64,000 nt of DNA from assembly GCA_963702835.1 (NCBI GenBank), contig OY969762.1, forward strand, positions 2,232,001-2,296,000, written 5' to 3'. Positions within the stretch are counted from its first letter, which is position 1, and every line of letters begins with the position of its first letter. The stretch comes from JAFGAV01 sp041479055 (GTDB taxonomy: Bacteria > Acidobacteriota > Aminicenantia > Aminicenantales > JAFGAV01). The notes under the pieces are model-generated. The model did not search any database, was not told the origin of the DNA, and saw only the letters and a list, made by a program, of their open reading frames with translations. Shown piece by piece: positions 26,370-34,847 of the stretch. Position numbers and translations under genes: made by a program.

Positions 26370-26977
26370 CCACGCGTCCCGTCCGCATCCTGGCCCTCTC
26401 CTCGCTGTCCGTGCTACTGCTGTTTTTTCTGTTGGTGCGGAGCTTCATACCGGGGTCATCGTCGTCCGGCCGCGGCGGTATGGAACCCCGCCACGAGAGC
26501 CTGGTGGAAGACATCATTCAGCTCATCCGCGAAAATTACGTTGACCGCGTGGAGCCGGGCCGGACCATGGAGGGCGCCTACCGCGGCCTGATTCATTCGC
26601 TGGATATGCTCTCCAGCTACCTGAACCAGGACGACCTGGCCAAATACAAGGAAACGAATCAGGTTCCCTTTCGGGACACCGGCCTTGTCCTCATCAAAGC
26701 GCCGGGGGGGATGCCTCAGGTGGTGGGCTTCGAGGCGGGGCGGCCGGCGGCCAAGACCGAACTCCGCCGCGGCGACTTCATCAGCTCCGTCGACAACCGC
26801 TCCACCTTCGGCCTAAGCCTGCTGGAAGTTCGTCTTTTGCTGTGCAGCAAGGAAGACCGGCCGGTCAAACTGAGAATTGTCCGCCAGACATCCACCGTGG
26901 AGATTCAGTGGAGCGGACCCTTCCGCCGGCCAAAGACTGTCAGTTTGCGCCGGAAAAGGGTACGGCCGGCGTGCTGA
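26366..26977 (+). CDS. Non-catalytic S41 (CtpA-like) protein, N-terminal part of a frameshifted gene
   Basis: Has a signal anchor (about residues 8-28), then an S41-type helical lead (EDIIQLIRENYVDRVEPGRTMEGAYRGLIHSLDMLSSYL) and a PDZ domain (about residues 100-180). The ATG overlaps the EnvC stop. At about 26930 the frame breaks (three As where four would restore it) and coding continues in the frame ending at 27516. This gene order (EnvC - CtpA - divergent deacetylase) is common in diderms and relates to cell-envelope maintenance. Confidence 0.75.
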   Translation: MTTRPVRILALSSLSVLLLFFLLVRSFIPGSSSSGRGGMEPRHESLVEDIIQLIRENYVDRVEPGRTMEGAYRGLIHSLDMLSSYLNQDDLAKYKETNQVPFRDTGLVLIKAPGGMPQVVGFEAGRPAAKTELRRGDFISSVDNRSTFGLSLLEVRLLLCSKEDRPVKLRIVRQTSTVEIQWSGPFRRPKTVSLRRKRVRPAC

Positions 26978-27516
26978 CCGTTTATCGCTTGTCCCCCTCC
27001 CTTTCGGCAAGTTTGAAAAGTATTATCCCGGCCTCAGTGGAACATACCCCGGGACCCTTCATCCTGGACCTGAGGGGCTGCGCCGAAGGCGACTCGGAGG
27101 GAGCTAGAAGGCTCGTCAACATGTTCCTCCGCCTGCCCCAGGCCGGCTCCTTTTTGATGAGGGACGGCAGCCGGGAGCCCTTTTCTTGTCCGGAAACGGC
27201 CGTCTGGGAAAAAGCGCCCCTCATCGTTTGGGTGGACCAGGCCACCCTTGGCCCGGCCGAGATCGTAGCCGGAGTGCTTCAGTCGGCCAAGCGGGCTCGA
27301 GTGGTGGGCTTCCCCACCCTGGGCCTGGCCTCCAAACAGAAACTCTTTCCTCTCAGCGACGGCAGCGCCATCCTCTTGACCACCGGCCTCTTCTGCACTG
27401 CCTCGGGGGAAAAGCTGTGGGAAAAAGGCATCACTCCCGATATCGTCCTGAGCGAAGAAGCGGCCGAACGCAGCCATTTCCTCCAGAAAACGCTGAGCCT
27501 AACCTCCGGCCGTTGA
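26932..27516 (+). CDS. Non-catalytic S41 (CtpA-like) protein, C-terminal part
   Basis: This frame carries the S41 core: LDLRGCAEGDSEGARRLVN, then ATLGPAEIVAGVLQSAKRARVVGFPTLGL and LSDGSAILLTTGLF. Lined up with CtpA/Prc, the catalytic serine of the SASASE motif is a glycine (TLGPAE) and the catalytic lysine of the FGKG motif is a leucine (TLGLAS). Both are lost, so it is expected to bind rather than cut, perhaps acting as a scaffold for the EnvC-like partner. No true start here; it is the rest of the gene begun at 26366. Confidence 0.75.
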   Translation, partial: KDCQFAPEKGTAGVLTVYRLSPSLSASLKSIIPASVEHTPGPFILDLRGCAEGDSEGARRLVNMFLRLPQAGSFLMRDGSREPFSCPETAVWEKAPLIVWVDQATLGPAEIVAGVLQSAKRARVVGFPTLGLASKQKLFPLSDGSAILLTTGLFCTASGEKLWEKGITPDIVLSEEAAERSHFLQKTLSLTSGR

Positions 27517-27520
27517 CCCC

Positions 27521-28723
27521 ATGGGCAGACAGCGAACATCGCCCTGGGGGCGTTCCATTTCCTTAAGAAATCCCCTGTTTTGGATTGTCGTCATTATTCT
27601 CTTCCTGGTGGGGCTGGACTTCGTCGGCTGGTCGACGGGCGGCAAATCGTTTCTGTTCTCCTTGATCCTGAGAGACCGCTTCGCCCCGCCCGGCCCGGAG
27701 GAGGTCGTGCAAATAGTCCGGCAGGAAATGTCCCGCCAGAAGATCCCCCTCCAGGGCCTCCATCGCTTCACCGACAGCGGCGGCAACCTCCATCTGAAGG
27801 TCGACCTTCAGCCGGCGGAATACAACCGGCTGGCTCCGGCCTTGGAAAAATCGCTCCAGGCGGCGAACTCGGCCGTCCTGGGCAAGCAGGAGGAGAAGGA
27901 CAAGATAAGCGCGTACTATCTCTGGGAGCTCAAGACAAAAAAAAAGCTGAAGGCGCTGATCCTGTTTTCCTGCGGGGGGGAACGGCTGCTGGCCCGCCGG
28001 AGGCCGCGGCCCGGGGTCGAGACCAGGTTAGTCCAGGGGCCTGTCCGGGTAGCTCTCATCCTGGATGACCTGGGCTATAGCCTGGAAAAGGCCCGGGCCG
28101 TATGCGAACTCAACTTGCCCCTGGCCGTGTCCATCCTGCCCTTCAGCCCTTTTGACGTGGAATCCGCTCAGATCGCCCACGAACATGGCCTGGAGGTGCT
28201 CCTCCATCTGCCCATGGAATCTAAAAACCACCACGATACCGAAAAGTTCACCCGGGGGCTGATCGAAGCCCGCCTGACGGAGGAAGAGGTCCGGAAGCGC
28301 GTCCGGGAGGATCTCTATCAAGTGCCCTACATCCGGGGAGTGAACAACCACATGGGCTCGCTCCTCACCGAGGACGCGGCCAAGATGGAGACGGTCCTGG
28401 GAGTCATTCGGGAATTCGGGCTGTTCTTCATCGACAGCCGGACCAGCCTCGATTCCAAGGCCTATGAGACCGCCCGCCGCCTGCACATCCCGGCCGCCTC
28501 AAGCGACCTTTTTCTGGATGCGGCCGAAGAGACTCCGGATAAGGTTGAACAAAACCTCCGCCAGCTCTTCAGCCTGGCCCGGGAAAGGGGCTGGGCGGTG
28601 GGAATCTGTCATCCTTACGAGGGAACCCTGGAGGCGCTCCGGGACCTCCCCGCCCTGCTGGAGAAGTCGGGGGTAATCCTGGTGCCCCCCTCGGAGATCG
28701 TCGGAGTCAGGCTAGGGCAGTAG
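27521..28723 (+). CDS. Divergent polysaccharide deacetylase family protein
   Basis: A 400-residue protein with an N-terminal membrane anchor (about residues 19-34). The C-terminal half is a YibQ-type NodB-like domain: VRVALILDDLGYSLEKA, LPLAVSILPFSPFD, HEVLLHLPMES-type strand, then GVNNHMGSLLTEDAAKM and FFIDSRTSLDSKAYETA. Such divergent deacetylases often follow EnvC and CtpA genes in diderms and act in the periplasm; true deacetylase activity is unproven. It begins four bases after the S41-like stop with a weak ribosome site, so it is likely cotranscribed. Confidence 0.85.
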   Translation: MGRQRTSPWGRSISLRNPLFWIVVIILFLVGLDFVGWSTGGKSFLFSLILRDRFAPPGPEEVVQIVRQEMSRQKIPLQGLHRFTDSGGNLHLKVDLQPAEYNRLAPALEKSLQAANSAVLGKQEEKDKISAYYLWELKTKKKLKALILFSCGGERLLARRRPRPGVETRLVQGPVRVALILDDLGYSLEKARAVCELNLPLAVSILPFSPFDVESAQIAHEHGLEVLLHLPMESKNHHDTEKFTRGLIEARLTEEEVRKRVREDLYQVPYIRGVNNHMGSLLTEDAAKMETVLGVIREFGLFFIDSRTSLDSKAYETARRLHIPAASSDLFLDAAEETPDKVEQNLRQLFSLARERGWAVGICHPYEGTLEALRDLPALLEKSGVILVPPSEIVGVRLGQ

Positions 28724-28736
28724 GCTTTACTGGTAA

Positions 28737-28889
28737 GCAATTCTTTTCCCGGGGAAATTGAGTTCTGTGTGGGGTCCTGTCGCGGCTCTTCCCCGGCTGT
28801 GCTCGCAGCAAGGCCGCTGCGCGCAGGCGGGGAGCCCCTTCGCCGCGCCACCCCTTCGCGACTCTCTGAGACCCCGGAAAAAGAATTGC
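28737..28889. repeat. Palindromic repeat family, copy 3
   Basis: A 153-base element between two convergent operons. Terminal inverted repeats GCAATTCTTTTCCCGGGG (28737-28754) and its counterpart at 28872-28889 differ at one base. Inside, GGGGTCCTGTCGCGGC (28771-28786) and the reverse complement of GGGGTGGCGCGGCG near 28854 are the family's diagnostic blocks, with a long GC-rich hairpin between them. It could double as a bidirectional terminator. Confidence 0.8.
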
Positions 28890-28930
28890 CCCCGTCAACC
28901 CGGCTATCGAAGAAAAACTGAGGCTGAGCC

Positions 28931-30100
28931 TTACAGAAAGATCTTCAGCCCGACCAAGATTTTGAAAAAGCTCAGATTGACGGAAATCTCGGGAATATAA
29001 TCCAAAATATTGTCAAGATCCGACTTACTAAGTGTCCACTCCCAAGCTGCTAGGTCGATTTGAGAGTCATATGTTCCCGGCCTAAAGCTCCAGGCCACTT
29101 TGGAACCGCCCTTCAAAAAATAGGACAGGTCAAGCGTCAGGCCGAAACTTGGACTCAAGGCCACATCAAGGCCGGCGCCGAAGTTGAACCCGATCCCGTT
29201 CAGCGACTCATCTACGAACATGGGGATGGGGAAATAGTCGATGTACATATAGCCGCTTTGGGTCCAGGTCGTGGCGCAGCCCAGGGTAGAGTCAGCTTTG
29301 AGCTTGGCCAGGAAGAAGGAAGGCCCGGCGCTGATATAGGGCGAGATCATGCCCAGCTCGAACTTATACACGGCGTTCAGACTGATGGGAATGACGGATA
29401 AATTACCGGTCAGGTCCCAGCTCGGCGTATCGGTGTAGGGACCCTTGTTCCACCACTTCCAGGTCAGGCTGTAGCTGCTGTCTCCTGTCAGGTTCTGGGA
29501 AAAGTTAAAATCAACCCGCAAGCGGAGACCAAATCCGCCGACAAAAAAATTAGCTAGTGAGAAACCCAAGCCCACCGGTCCGCCGGCTTTGTGGCTGACC
29601 TGGCCGGCCTCATCCGCGTAAAGCAGGGTGATACCCGGAGTGAAATGGTAATCATAGACGGTGGAATCGTTAAGGAAGGAGCCGAAGCCCAGACCGCCGC
29701 CAAAAAAGATCTCCATCTTCTTGGGCCCATACTCGGCGGGCAGCAGCGGCTCGGGCCGGCGGACTTCCCCGGCCGGAGGCTTTTCCTCCTGGGCGGGCGG
29801 CCGGGGCGCCTCCTCGGCCATAACCTCCACGTACATTTCGTGAATATATCCGATCAACAAGACTCCCACGTTGGATTCATATTTGACCTCATACCACTCG
29901 CCGACCTTTTTCTCGGCCATAAAAACCGTGTTGAGAGCGACCGACTCTTCGATGGCCTCGCTGTCCAGGCTGGGTTTGAGCCGGATGGAAGCATTTTCCA
30001 CGATGACCTTGATTTTGGTCCCCTGGGCCATCAGGGGCAGAGCCAAAGCTATGACCAATAAAACAAGACAGGCGGTGAAGAATGTTTTTCGTGTCTGCAT
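28931..30100 (-). CDS. SH3-domain beta-barrel outer membrane protein (paralogue A)
   Basis: About 389 residues. A signal peptide is followed by a bacterial SH3 domain (KIKVIVENASIRLKPSLDSEAIEE...KVGEWYEVKYE), a proline-rich linker with PPAQEEKPP, and about 250 residues of beta-strand alternation with many glycine and aromatic residues that ends in FFKILVGLKIFL, the C-terminal phenylalanine-type end of an outer membrane barrel. It is a close paralogue of the next gene. I moved the start to 30100 because GGGAGGG precedes that ATG. It is the last gene of a signalling cluster with a Ser/Thr kinase and may be its target or sensor. Confidence 0.8.
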   Translation of the reverse strand: MQTRKTFFTACLVLLVIALALPLMAQGTKIKVIVENASIRLKPSLDSEAIEESVALNTVFMAEKKVGEWYEVKYESNVGVLLIGYIHEMYVEVMAEEAPRPPAQEEKPPAGEVRRPEPLLPAEYGPKKMEIFFGGGLGFGSFLNDSTVYDYHFTPGITLLYADEAGQVSHKAGGPVGLGFSLANFFVGGFGLRLRVDFNFSQNLTGDSSYSLTWKWWNKGPYTDTPSWDLTGNLSVIPISLNAVYKFELGMISPYISAGPSFFLAKLKADSTLGCATTWTQSGYMYIDYFPIPMFVDESLNGIGFNFGAGLDVALSPSFGLTLDLSYFLKGGSKVAWSFRPGTYDSQIDLAAWEWTLSKSDLDNILDYIPEISVNLSFFKILVGLKIFL

Positions 30101-30183
30101 ATTGCCCTCCCTTTTCATCGCCAATCACTCGTTCTGAGAATCACAGAAAATCGCCTTTTTGCCGCGCTAAAACAGTTCTGCAT

Positions 30184-30225
30184 GGAGTTCTGTCGCGGCT
30201 CCTCCCCCCTCCGCCGCGCCAGCCC
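30184..30225. repeat. Palindromic repeat family, copy 4 (short form)
   Basis: Between the two barrel genes: a GGAGTTCTGTCGCGGC block followed after a few bases by the C-rich complement of GGGCTGGCGCGGCGGAGGGG. These are the two diagnostic blocks of the 28.7 kb element brought close together, giving a short hairpin. Terminal repeats are not clear. Confidence 0.6.
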
Positions 30226-30267
30226 GGCCTGAACCGGGCCTATCACGGAAAATGAGATATTTCCGGG

Positions 30268-31428
30268 TCACAAAAACAATTTGATCCCAACCAGGATCTT
30301 GAAGAAGGAGAGTGTCACCTTGACCTTCCCCAGCATTTCCGAGTAACTCTGCGCGTAGCTGTCGTCAAAGGTCGTGTAAGTCGAGAGGTTGTAGTTGTAG
30401 AAATAATCTCCCGGCGCGACATACCAATTGAAATCCGCCGATTTTCCCATGAAATAGACGGCGTCCACGGTCACCGCCAAGCCGGGCCCTAAGTGAAAAT
30501 CGAAACCGGCCCCCACGTTGAAGCCCAGGCCGTCCATCTTCTCATCGATTGAAATCGGGATATCGAGGTAATCATAGGTCATGGTGCTGGGCCCGATATA
30601 CCAGGCATTGGCATAGCCTACCGTCGAATCGGCCTTGAAATTGGCCAGGAAAAAAGAAAGGCCGGCGTTGATGTAGGGAGAAAACATTCCGGAGGGAAAC
30701 CTATACACCAGGTCAAAGCTTAGGGGCAGGACCGATAGGCTTCCGGATGTATCCCACTGTGTTTGGATCGAATCTCCACCCCCGCCCCAGGAAAAATCCG
30801 CGCTGTAAAGGCTTGAGCTGTCCGATATATTCTGGCCGAGCCCGGGGTCCACCCTCAGGCGGAGCCCCAGCCCCTCGCTGAAAAAATAGCTGAAGGATAT
30901 CCCCAGGCCCAGAGGGCTATTCATCTTGTGCTGGATATCTCCCTCTTCGTGACCGGTGACGAAGCCGCTGATCCAGTCATTGGAATAGTGCGTGGCCTTG
31001 TTAAGAAAGGACCCAAAGCCCATCCCCGCCCCGGCGAAGATTTCTATTTTCTCGACTCCCATCTCCCTGACCACAGGAGCCGGCGGCTCCGTCCGGCGCT
31101 CGGGCTCCCTCCTCTCCGGCTGGGGGGCGGTCGCCTCGCCTAGGGCCTCCACGTACATCTCGTTGATGTAGCCGAGCAGAGCCACGCCCAGCTTGGATTC
31201 GAAGTTGATTTCATACCACTCCCCGACTTTCTTGTCCGAGGTGTAGATGGTGCCGATTTGAATATTTTCTTCAATGGCCTCGCTGTCCAGGCTGGGTTTA
31301 AGCCGGATGGAGGCGTTCTCCACGATGACCTTGATCTTGGTCCCGTTTCCCTGGGCCAGCAGGGGAAAAACCAGGGCCAGGGTCAACAACCCCGCCCAAA
31401 GCCATTGGATCGTTCGGTGTTTCGACAT
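30268..31428 (-). CDS. SH3-domain beta-barrel outer membrane protein (paralogue B)
   Basis: A 386-residue paralogue of the protein at 28931-30100, with the same order: signal peptide, SH3 domain (KIKVIVENASIRLKPSLDSEAIEEN), Pro/Glu-rich linker (TAPQPERREPERRTEPP) and a beta-strand domain ending TLSFFKILVGIKLFL. The SH3 domains are nearly identical while the barrels have diverged, as expected after a tandem duplication. A GAGGGAGAGG ribosome site precedes the ATG. It starts 21 bases after the kinase stop, so it is probably in the kinase transcript. Confidence 0.8.
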   Translation of the reverse strand: MSKHRTIQWLWAGLLTLALVFPLLAQGNGTKIKVIVENASIRLKPSLDSEAIEENIQIGTIYTSDKKVGEWYEINFESKLGVALLGYINEMYVEALGEATAPQPERREPERRTEPPAPVVREMGVEKIEIFAGAGMGFGSFLNKATHYSNDWISGFVTGHEEGDIQHKMNSPLGLGISFSYFFSEGLGLRLRVDPGLGQNISDSSSLYSADFSWGGGGDSIQTQWDTSGSLSVLPLSFDLVYRFPSGMFSPYINAGLSFFLANFKADSTVGYANAWYIGPSTMTYDYLDIPISIDEKMDGLGFNVGAGFDFHLGPGLAVTVDAVYFMGKSADFNWYVAPGDYFYNYNLSTYTTFDDSYAQSYSEMLGKVKVTLSFFKILVGIKLFL

Positions 31429-31449
31429 ATCCTCTCCCTCCTCATTTAT

Positions 31450-33816
31450 TCATGATTTGCCCCTAGGCGTAGAGACAATCTCAGTGATCTTCCATTCCTC
31501 GCCCCGCTTCTCCAACCGCCATAGGATTTTTCCCTCGAATAGAGCTTTCCGGCCGCTCCCCTCGGGAGGGATGCCCGTCAGAATCTGGACGAAAGTGGCC
31601 TCGGCCGACATCTTCCGTATAACTCCCTGGGCCTGGTCAGCCTGGAAATCCGTGACCCTGGCCGTGACTCCGGAGGTTGAGGCCCGGAGCTCGGAGTACT
31701 GGCTGCTGATGAGCTCGGTCTCTCGCTTGATTTTCTGGAAGAGCTCGGCCGTACAGTTTTTCTGGAAAAAAGCCTTCAGGCCGCCCTGGGGAATGGCCAG
31801 AGTGTATTGTCTGATCAGGGCGGCGACCTCGTCGGGCCCGGCCTTCTGGAGGCCCTGTAGGGCTGAAGCGATCATTTTCTTGGCCTCTTCGTTGTTGGCC
31901 TCCAAGCGGAGCACGTTGCGGGCCGAGCGGATGGCCTCGCTGTACTTCCTGTACCACAGGGCGTCGCGGGCGGCGCCCAGCTCCTTCTGAACTCTATCCT
32001 CCAGCTGTTTCTGTTTGGCCAGAGCCAGGAAGCGCTGGGCATCCTCATTGCCGGGGTCCAAAGCCAGGACGTCCTCCAGCTTTTTAACGGCCTGGTCAAA
32101 GTCCCTGCGGTTCAGGGACCACACCCCGGCCTCGATCATCTTTCTGATATCCGCCTGGAGTTTCGGGTTGATGACGGGGAGTTTCTGGGGCTCCTTCTTC
32201 TCCAGCGGCACGGGCTTTTTCTCAACCTTGGTCTCGACCTTCACTTCGGGTTTGACGGGCACCAGCTTCGACGGCTCGGGCTTGTTAGGCTCGGGTTTCT
32301 TGGGCTCGGGCTTATTGGGCTCGGGCTTGACCTGGATTTCGGGCGTCTTTTTCTCGGGCACAACTTTCGTCTGTGGCTCGGGCTTGGCGGGCACTTGGCT
32401 TGAAGCTACGGTCTTTTCCAGGCTGGCCACCCGGCTTCGCGCTGCCGGGGCTTCGGGTCCTCCGGGCGCCAGGGCCAGGTATTCTTTGTAATAGGCCAGG
32501 GCCTTCTCGGTCTCGTTCTGATGGTCGGCAATCTGGGCCAGCCGCAGATGGGGCCGGGGATCATCGGGCTTCAAACTGGTCAGCCTCTGGTACTCGGCGG
32601 CCGCCTCCGGCAGCCGGTTCTCTTCTCTGAGAATCTCGGCCATACTGAATTTGGCCTCAAAATACCTGGCGTCGGAATCGGGGACCAGGGCAAAGGCGGC
32701 CTTGGCCTCTTCCCTCTTCCCCTCCCGCCACAAGCTCTGAGCGGCCAGGAACCGGTCCGTGGGGCCGGCCGGCTGCACCGGGCCTGATGGACCGGCCGGG
32801 CTGCCTCCCGAGCTGACGGGCGGGCCAGGCTTGCCCGTCAGAAGAAGGACAACGACAACGATGACAGCCGCGGCCAGAATCCCGCCCAAGACATAGATCA
32901 AAGGCTTGCCCGCAACGGCGGGTTTGGCCGGGGCCGCGGAGGGGACGGGCACGGCCACCGAGCCCGGCTCCCGGACCAGAGTCGCCGCCGGGGCGAGGCT
33001 TGTGCTCTTCTTGATGTCATTGACCATCTCACGGCAGCTCTGGTAGCGGGCCGCCGGGTCCTTGGCCAGGGCTTTCTGCAGGATGGGCTCCAGACCCTCG
33101 GGCAGGTTTTTCTGGAAGTTCCTCACCGGCAGAGGATTCTCGTTCATGATCTTGTAGATGACCGTGGTGATGGTCTCTCCGGGAAAAGGTTTCTGCCCGG
33201 TCAGCATCTCGTACAGCACGCCGCCCAGGGCGAAGATGTCGGACCGGTTGTCCACCTTTTTGCCGGCGATCTGCTCGGGCGACATATAGTAGGGCGTGCC
33301 CATGATCATGTTGGTCTGGGTCATGGTCGAAGTGGACAGCCGGGCGATGCCGAAGTCCACCAGGTGGGGCTTCCCCTCCTGGTCGATGAGGATGTTGGCC
33401 GGCTTGATATCGCGGTGAATGACGCCCTTGCGATGAGCGGTGTCCAGGGCGTTGGCCACCTGTTCAACCAGAGAGGCGGTTTCCTCCAGGCTGAGCTTTT
33501 TCCGGCTGCTGATGAGCTCTTCGAGGCTGCAGCCGTCGATGTACTCCATGGCGATGTAGGACAGGTCTCCGTCCTCGCCCACGTCGTAGATGGTGACGAT
33601 GTTGGGGTGGGAAAGGTTGCCGGCCGAATGAGCCTCGCGCATGAACCGTTTCTGGGCCATATCCCTTTCCGGGCCCTGGCCCAGGACATCGAAGCGGATG
33701 GTCTTGATGGCCACCGTCCGGCCGATGTAAGGGTCGGTGGCCTTATAAACGATGCCCATCGCTCCGCGGCCGACCTCCCCCAGGATGGTGTACTTACCGA
33801 TCTTGGTTTCGCTCAT
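31450..33816 (-). CDS. Transmembrane Ser/Thr protein kinase with TPR repeats
   Basis: A 788-residue Hanks-type kinase. The N-terminal kinase domain is complete: glycine loop GRGAMG (16-21), Lys38 in AIKTI, HRDIKPAN (134-141) and DFG (154-156). One membrane segment follows (GGILAAAVIVVVVLLL, near residue 320), then TPR-like repeats, a low-complexity run of KPEP repeats near residue 500, and a C-terminal part with another TPR block (VLALDPGNEDAQRFLALAK). The kinase faces the cytoplasm and the C-terminus the periplasm. It lies between the PP2C gene and the two SH3/barrel genes, so it probably phosphorylates partners in this cluster, including the FHA protein. Confidence 0.92.
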   Translation of the reverse strand: MSETKIGKYTILGEVGRGAMGIVYKATDPYIGRTVAIKTIRFDVLGQGPERDMAQKRFMREAHSAGNLSHPNIVTIYDVGEDGDLSYIAMEYIDGCSLEELISSRKKLSLEETASLVEQVANALDTAHRKGVIHRDIKPANILIDQEGKPHLVDFGIARLSTSTMTQTNMIMGTPYYMSPEQIAGKKVDNRSDIFALGGVLYEMLTGQKPFPGETITTVIYKIMNENPLPVRNFQKNLPEGLEPILQKALAKDPAARYQSCREMVNDIKKSTSLAPAATLVREPGSVAVPVPSAAPAKPAVAGKPLIYVLGGILAAAVIVVVVLLLTGKPGPPVSSGGSPAGPSGPVQPAGPTDRFLAAQSLWREGKREEAKAAFALVPDSDARYFEAKFSMAEILREENRLPEAAAEYQRLTSLKPDDPRPHLRLAQIADHQNETEKALAYYKEYLALAPGGPEAPAARSRVASLEKTVASSQVPAKPEPQTKVVPEKKTPEIQVKPEPNKPEPKKPEPNKPEPSKLVPVKPEVKVETKVEKKPVPLEKKEPQKLPVINPKLQADIRKMIEAGVWSLNRRDFDQAVKKLEDVLALDPGNEDAQRFLALAKQKQLEDRVQKELGAARDALWYRKYSEAIRSARNVLRLEANNEEAKKMIASALQGLQKAGPDEVAALIRQYTLAIPQGGLKAFFQKNCTAELFQKIKRETELISSQYSELRASTSGVTARVTDFQADQAQGVIRKMSAEATFVQILTGIPPEGSGRKALFEGKILWRLEKRGEEWKITEIVSTPRGKS

Positions 33817-33890
33817 GAGCCGACTTTCCGTCCTCTCACCCTATCCTTCCTTTATCATTTTTTGCCAAACAAAATCAAATCGGCCCAAGG

Positions 33891-34730
33891 TCAAAAATCC
33901 CAGCCCTTATACTTGGAGGTATCCAGGCTGATCGTCTGAGAAGGAATCCTCTGGCGGGCCCCCCCTTTGCCGCGATAAAGGGCCACCACGGCCGTGATGT
34001 TGTCCCGGCTGCCGGCCTGGTCCGCTTCCTGGACAAGCCGGCGGCACACCTTCTCCGGCTCTTTGTGTTTTTTAAAGACCCTCAGCATGTCCTTATCGGA
34101 CAGGATGCCGTACAGCCCGTCCGTGCAGAGGAGAAGGTAATCGCCGTCTTCCAGGGAGAGCTGGAAGGAATCCACTTTGACCGAAGGTTCAAAGCCGAGG
34201 GAGCGGGTGATCATATGCTTGAACGGCGAGTGGTTGATCTCATCCTCAGACAGGGTCTTCAGCCGTCTCTGCTCCTCGGCCCAGGAATGATCCTGGCTGA
34301 GCTGAATGATTTTATCCCGGCGGAGGCAATAGGCCCGGCTGTCCCCGATATTGGCTAAAAAGGCCGAACCGCCGCTGACCAGGGCCGCCACCAGGGTGGA
34401 GCCCATTCCGCTCAAGGCGCTGTCTTGAGAAGCTTTCTGGTAAATCCGGGCGTTGGCCTCCAAACAAGCCTCTTCCAGAAGGCGAGGCCAATCCGGAGGC
34501 GCAGAGGTCTGGCCCAGGCGGGTCTTGAAGAATTCCCTCATGCTTTCGGCGGCCAGGGAACTGGCCTGGTCGCCGCCTTGATGTCCGCCCACGCCGTCGG
34601 CCACCAGGAGCAGATGCGCGGCCTCCTTGAGGCTGTTGACCTCCTTAAACAGGTCCACACAGAGGAAATCGTCCTCGTTGGTCTCCCGTTTGGTTCCTTT
34701 ATCCGAGATGCCGAAAAATTCCAAAGTCAT
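33891..34730 (-). CDS. PP2C-type Ser/Thr phosphatase
   Basis: A 279-residue phosphatase with the metal-binding PP2C motifs: RETNEDDF near the start, VADGVGGHQGGDQAS (44-58), the GDSRAY turn, CTDGLYGILSD and GSRDNITAVV. It would remove phosphate from targets of the adjacent kinase, completing a reversible switch. It lies 74 bases from the kinase start and 117 bases downstream of the FHA gene, all on the same strand. Cytoplasmic; no signal or membrane segment. Confidence 0.93.
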   Translation of the reverse strand: MTLEFFGISDKGTKRETNEDDFLCVDLFKEVNSLKEAAHLLLVADGVGGHQGGDQASSLAAESMREFFKTRLGQTSAPPDWPRLLEEACLEANARIYQKASQDSALSGMGSTLVAALVSGGSAFLANIGDSRAYCLRRDKIIQLSQDHSWAEEQRRLKTLSEDEINHSPFKHMITRSLGFEPSVKVDSFQLSLEDGDYLLLCTDGLYGILSDKDMLRVFKKHKEPEKVCRRLVQEADQAGSRDNITAVVALYRGKGGARQRIPSQTISLDTSKYKGWDF

Positions 34731-34847
34731 CGCTCTGTCCTTTATGGTGAGCCGGCCTGCCCGGCGGACAGGCCGTCAGTATGAAGAAGGCGGCTGCCTG
34801 TGGTGCCCCTCATTCTGCGCGGGATCGGAGAAAGAATGGTCCCGCGC

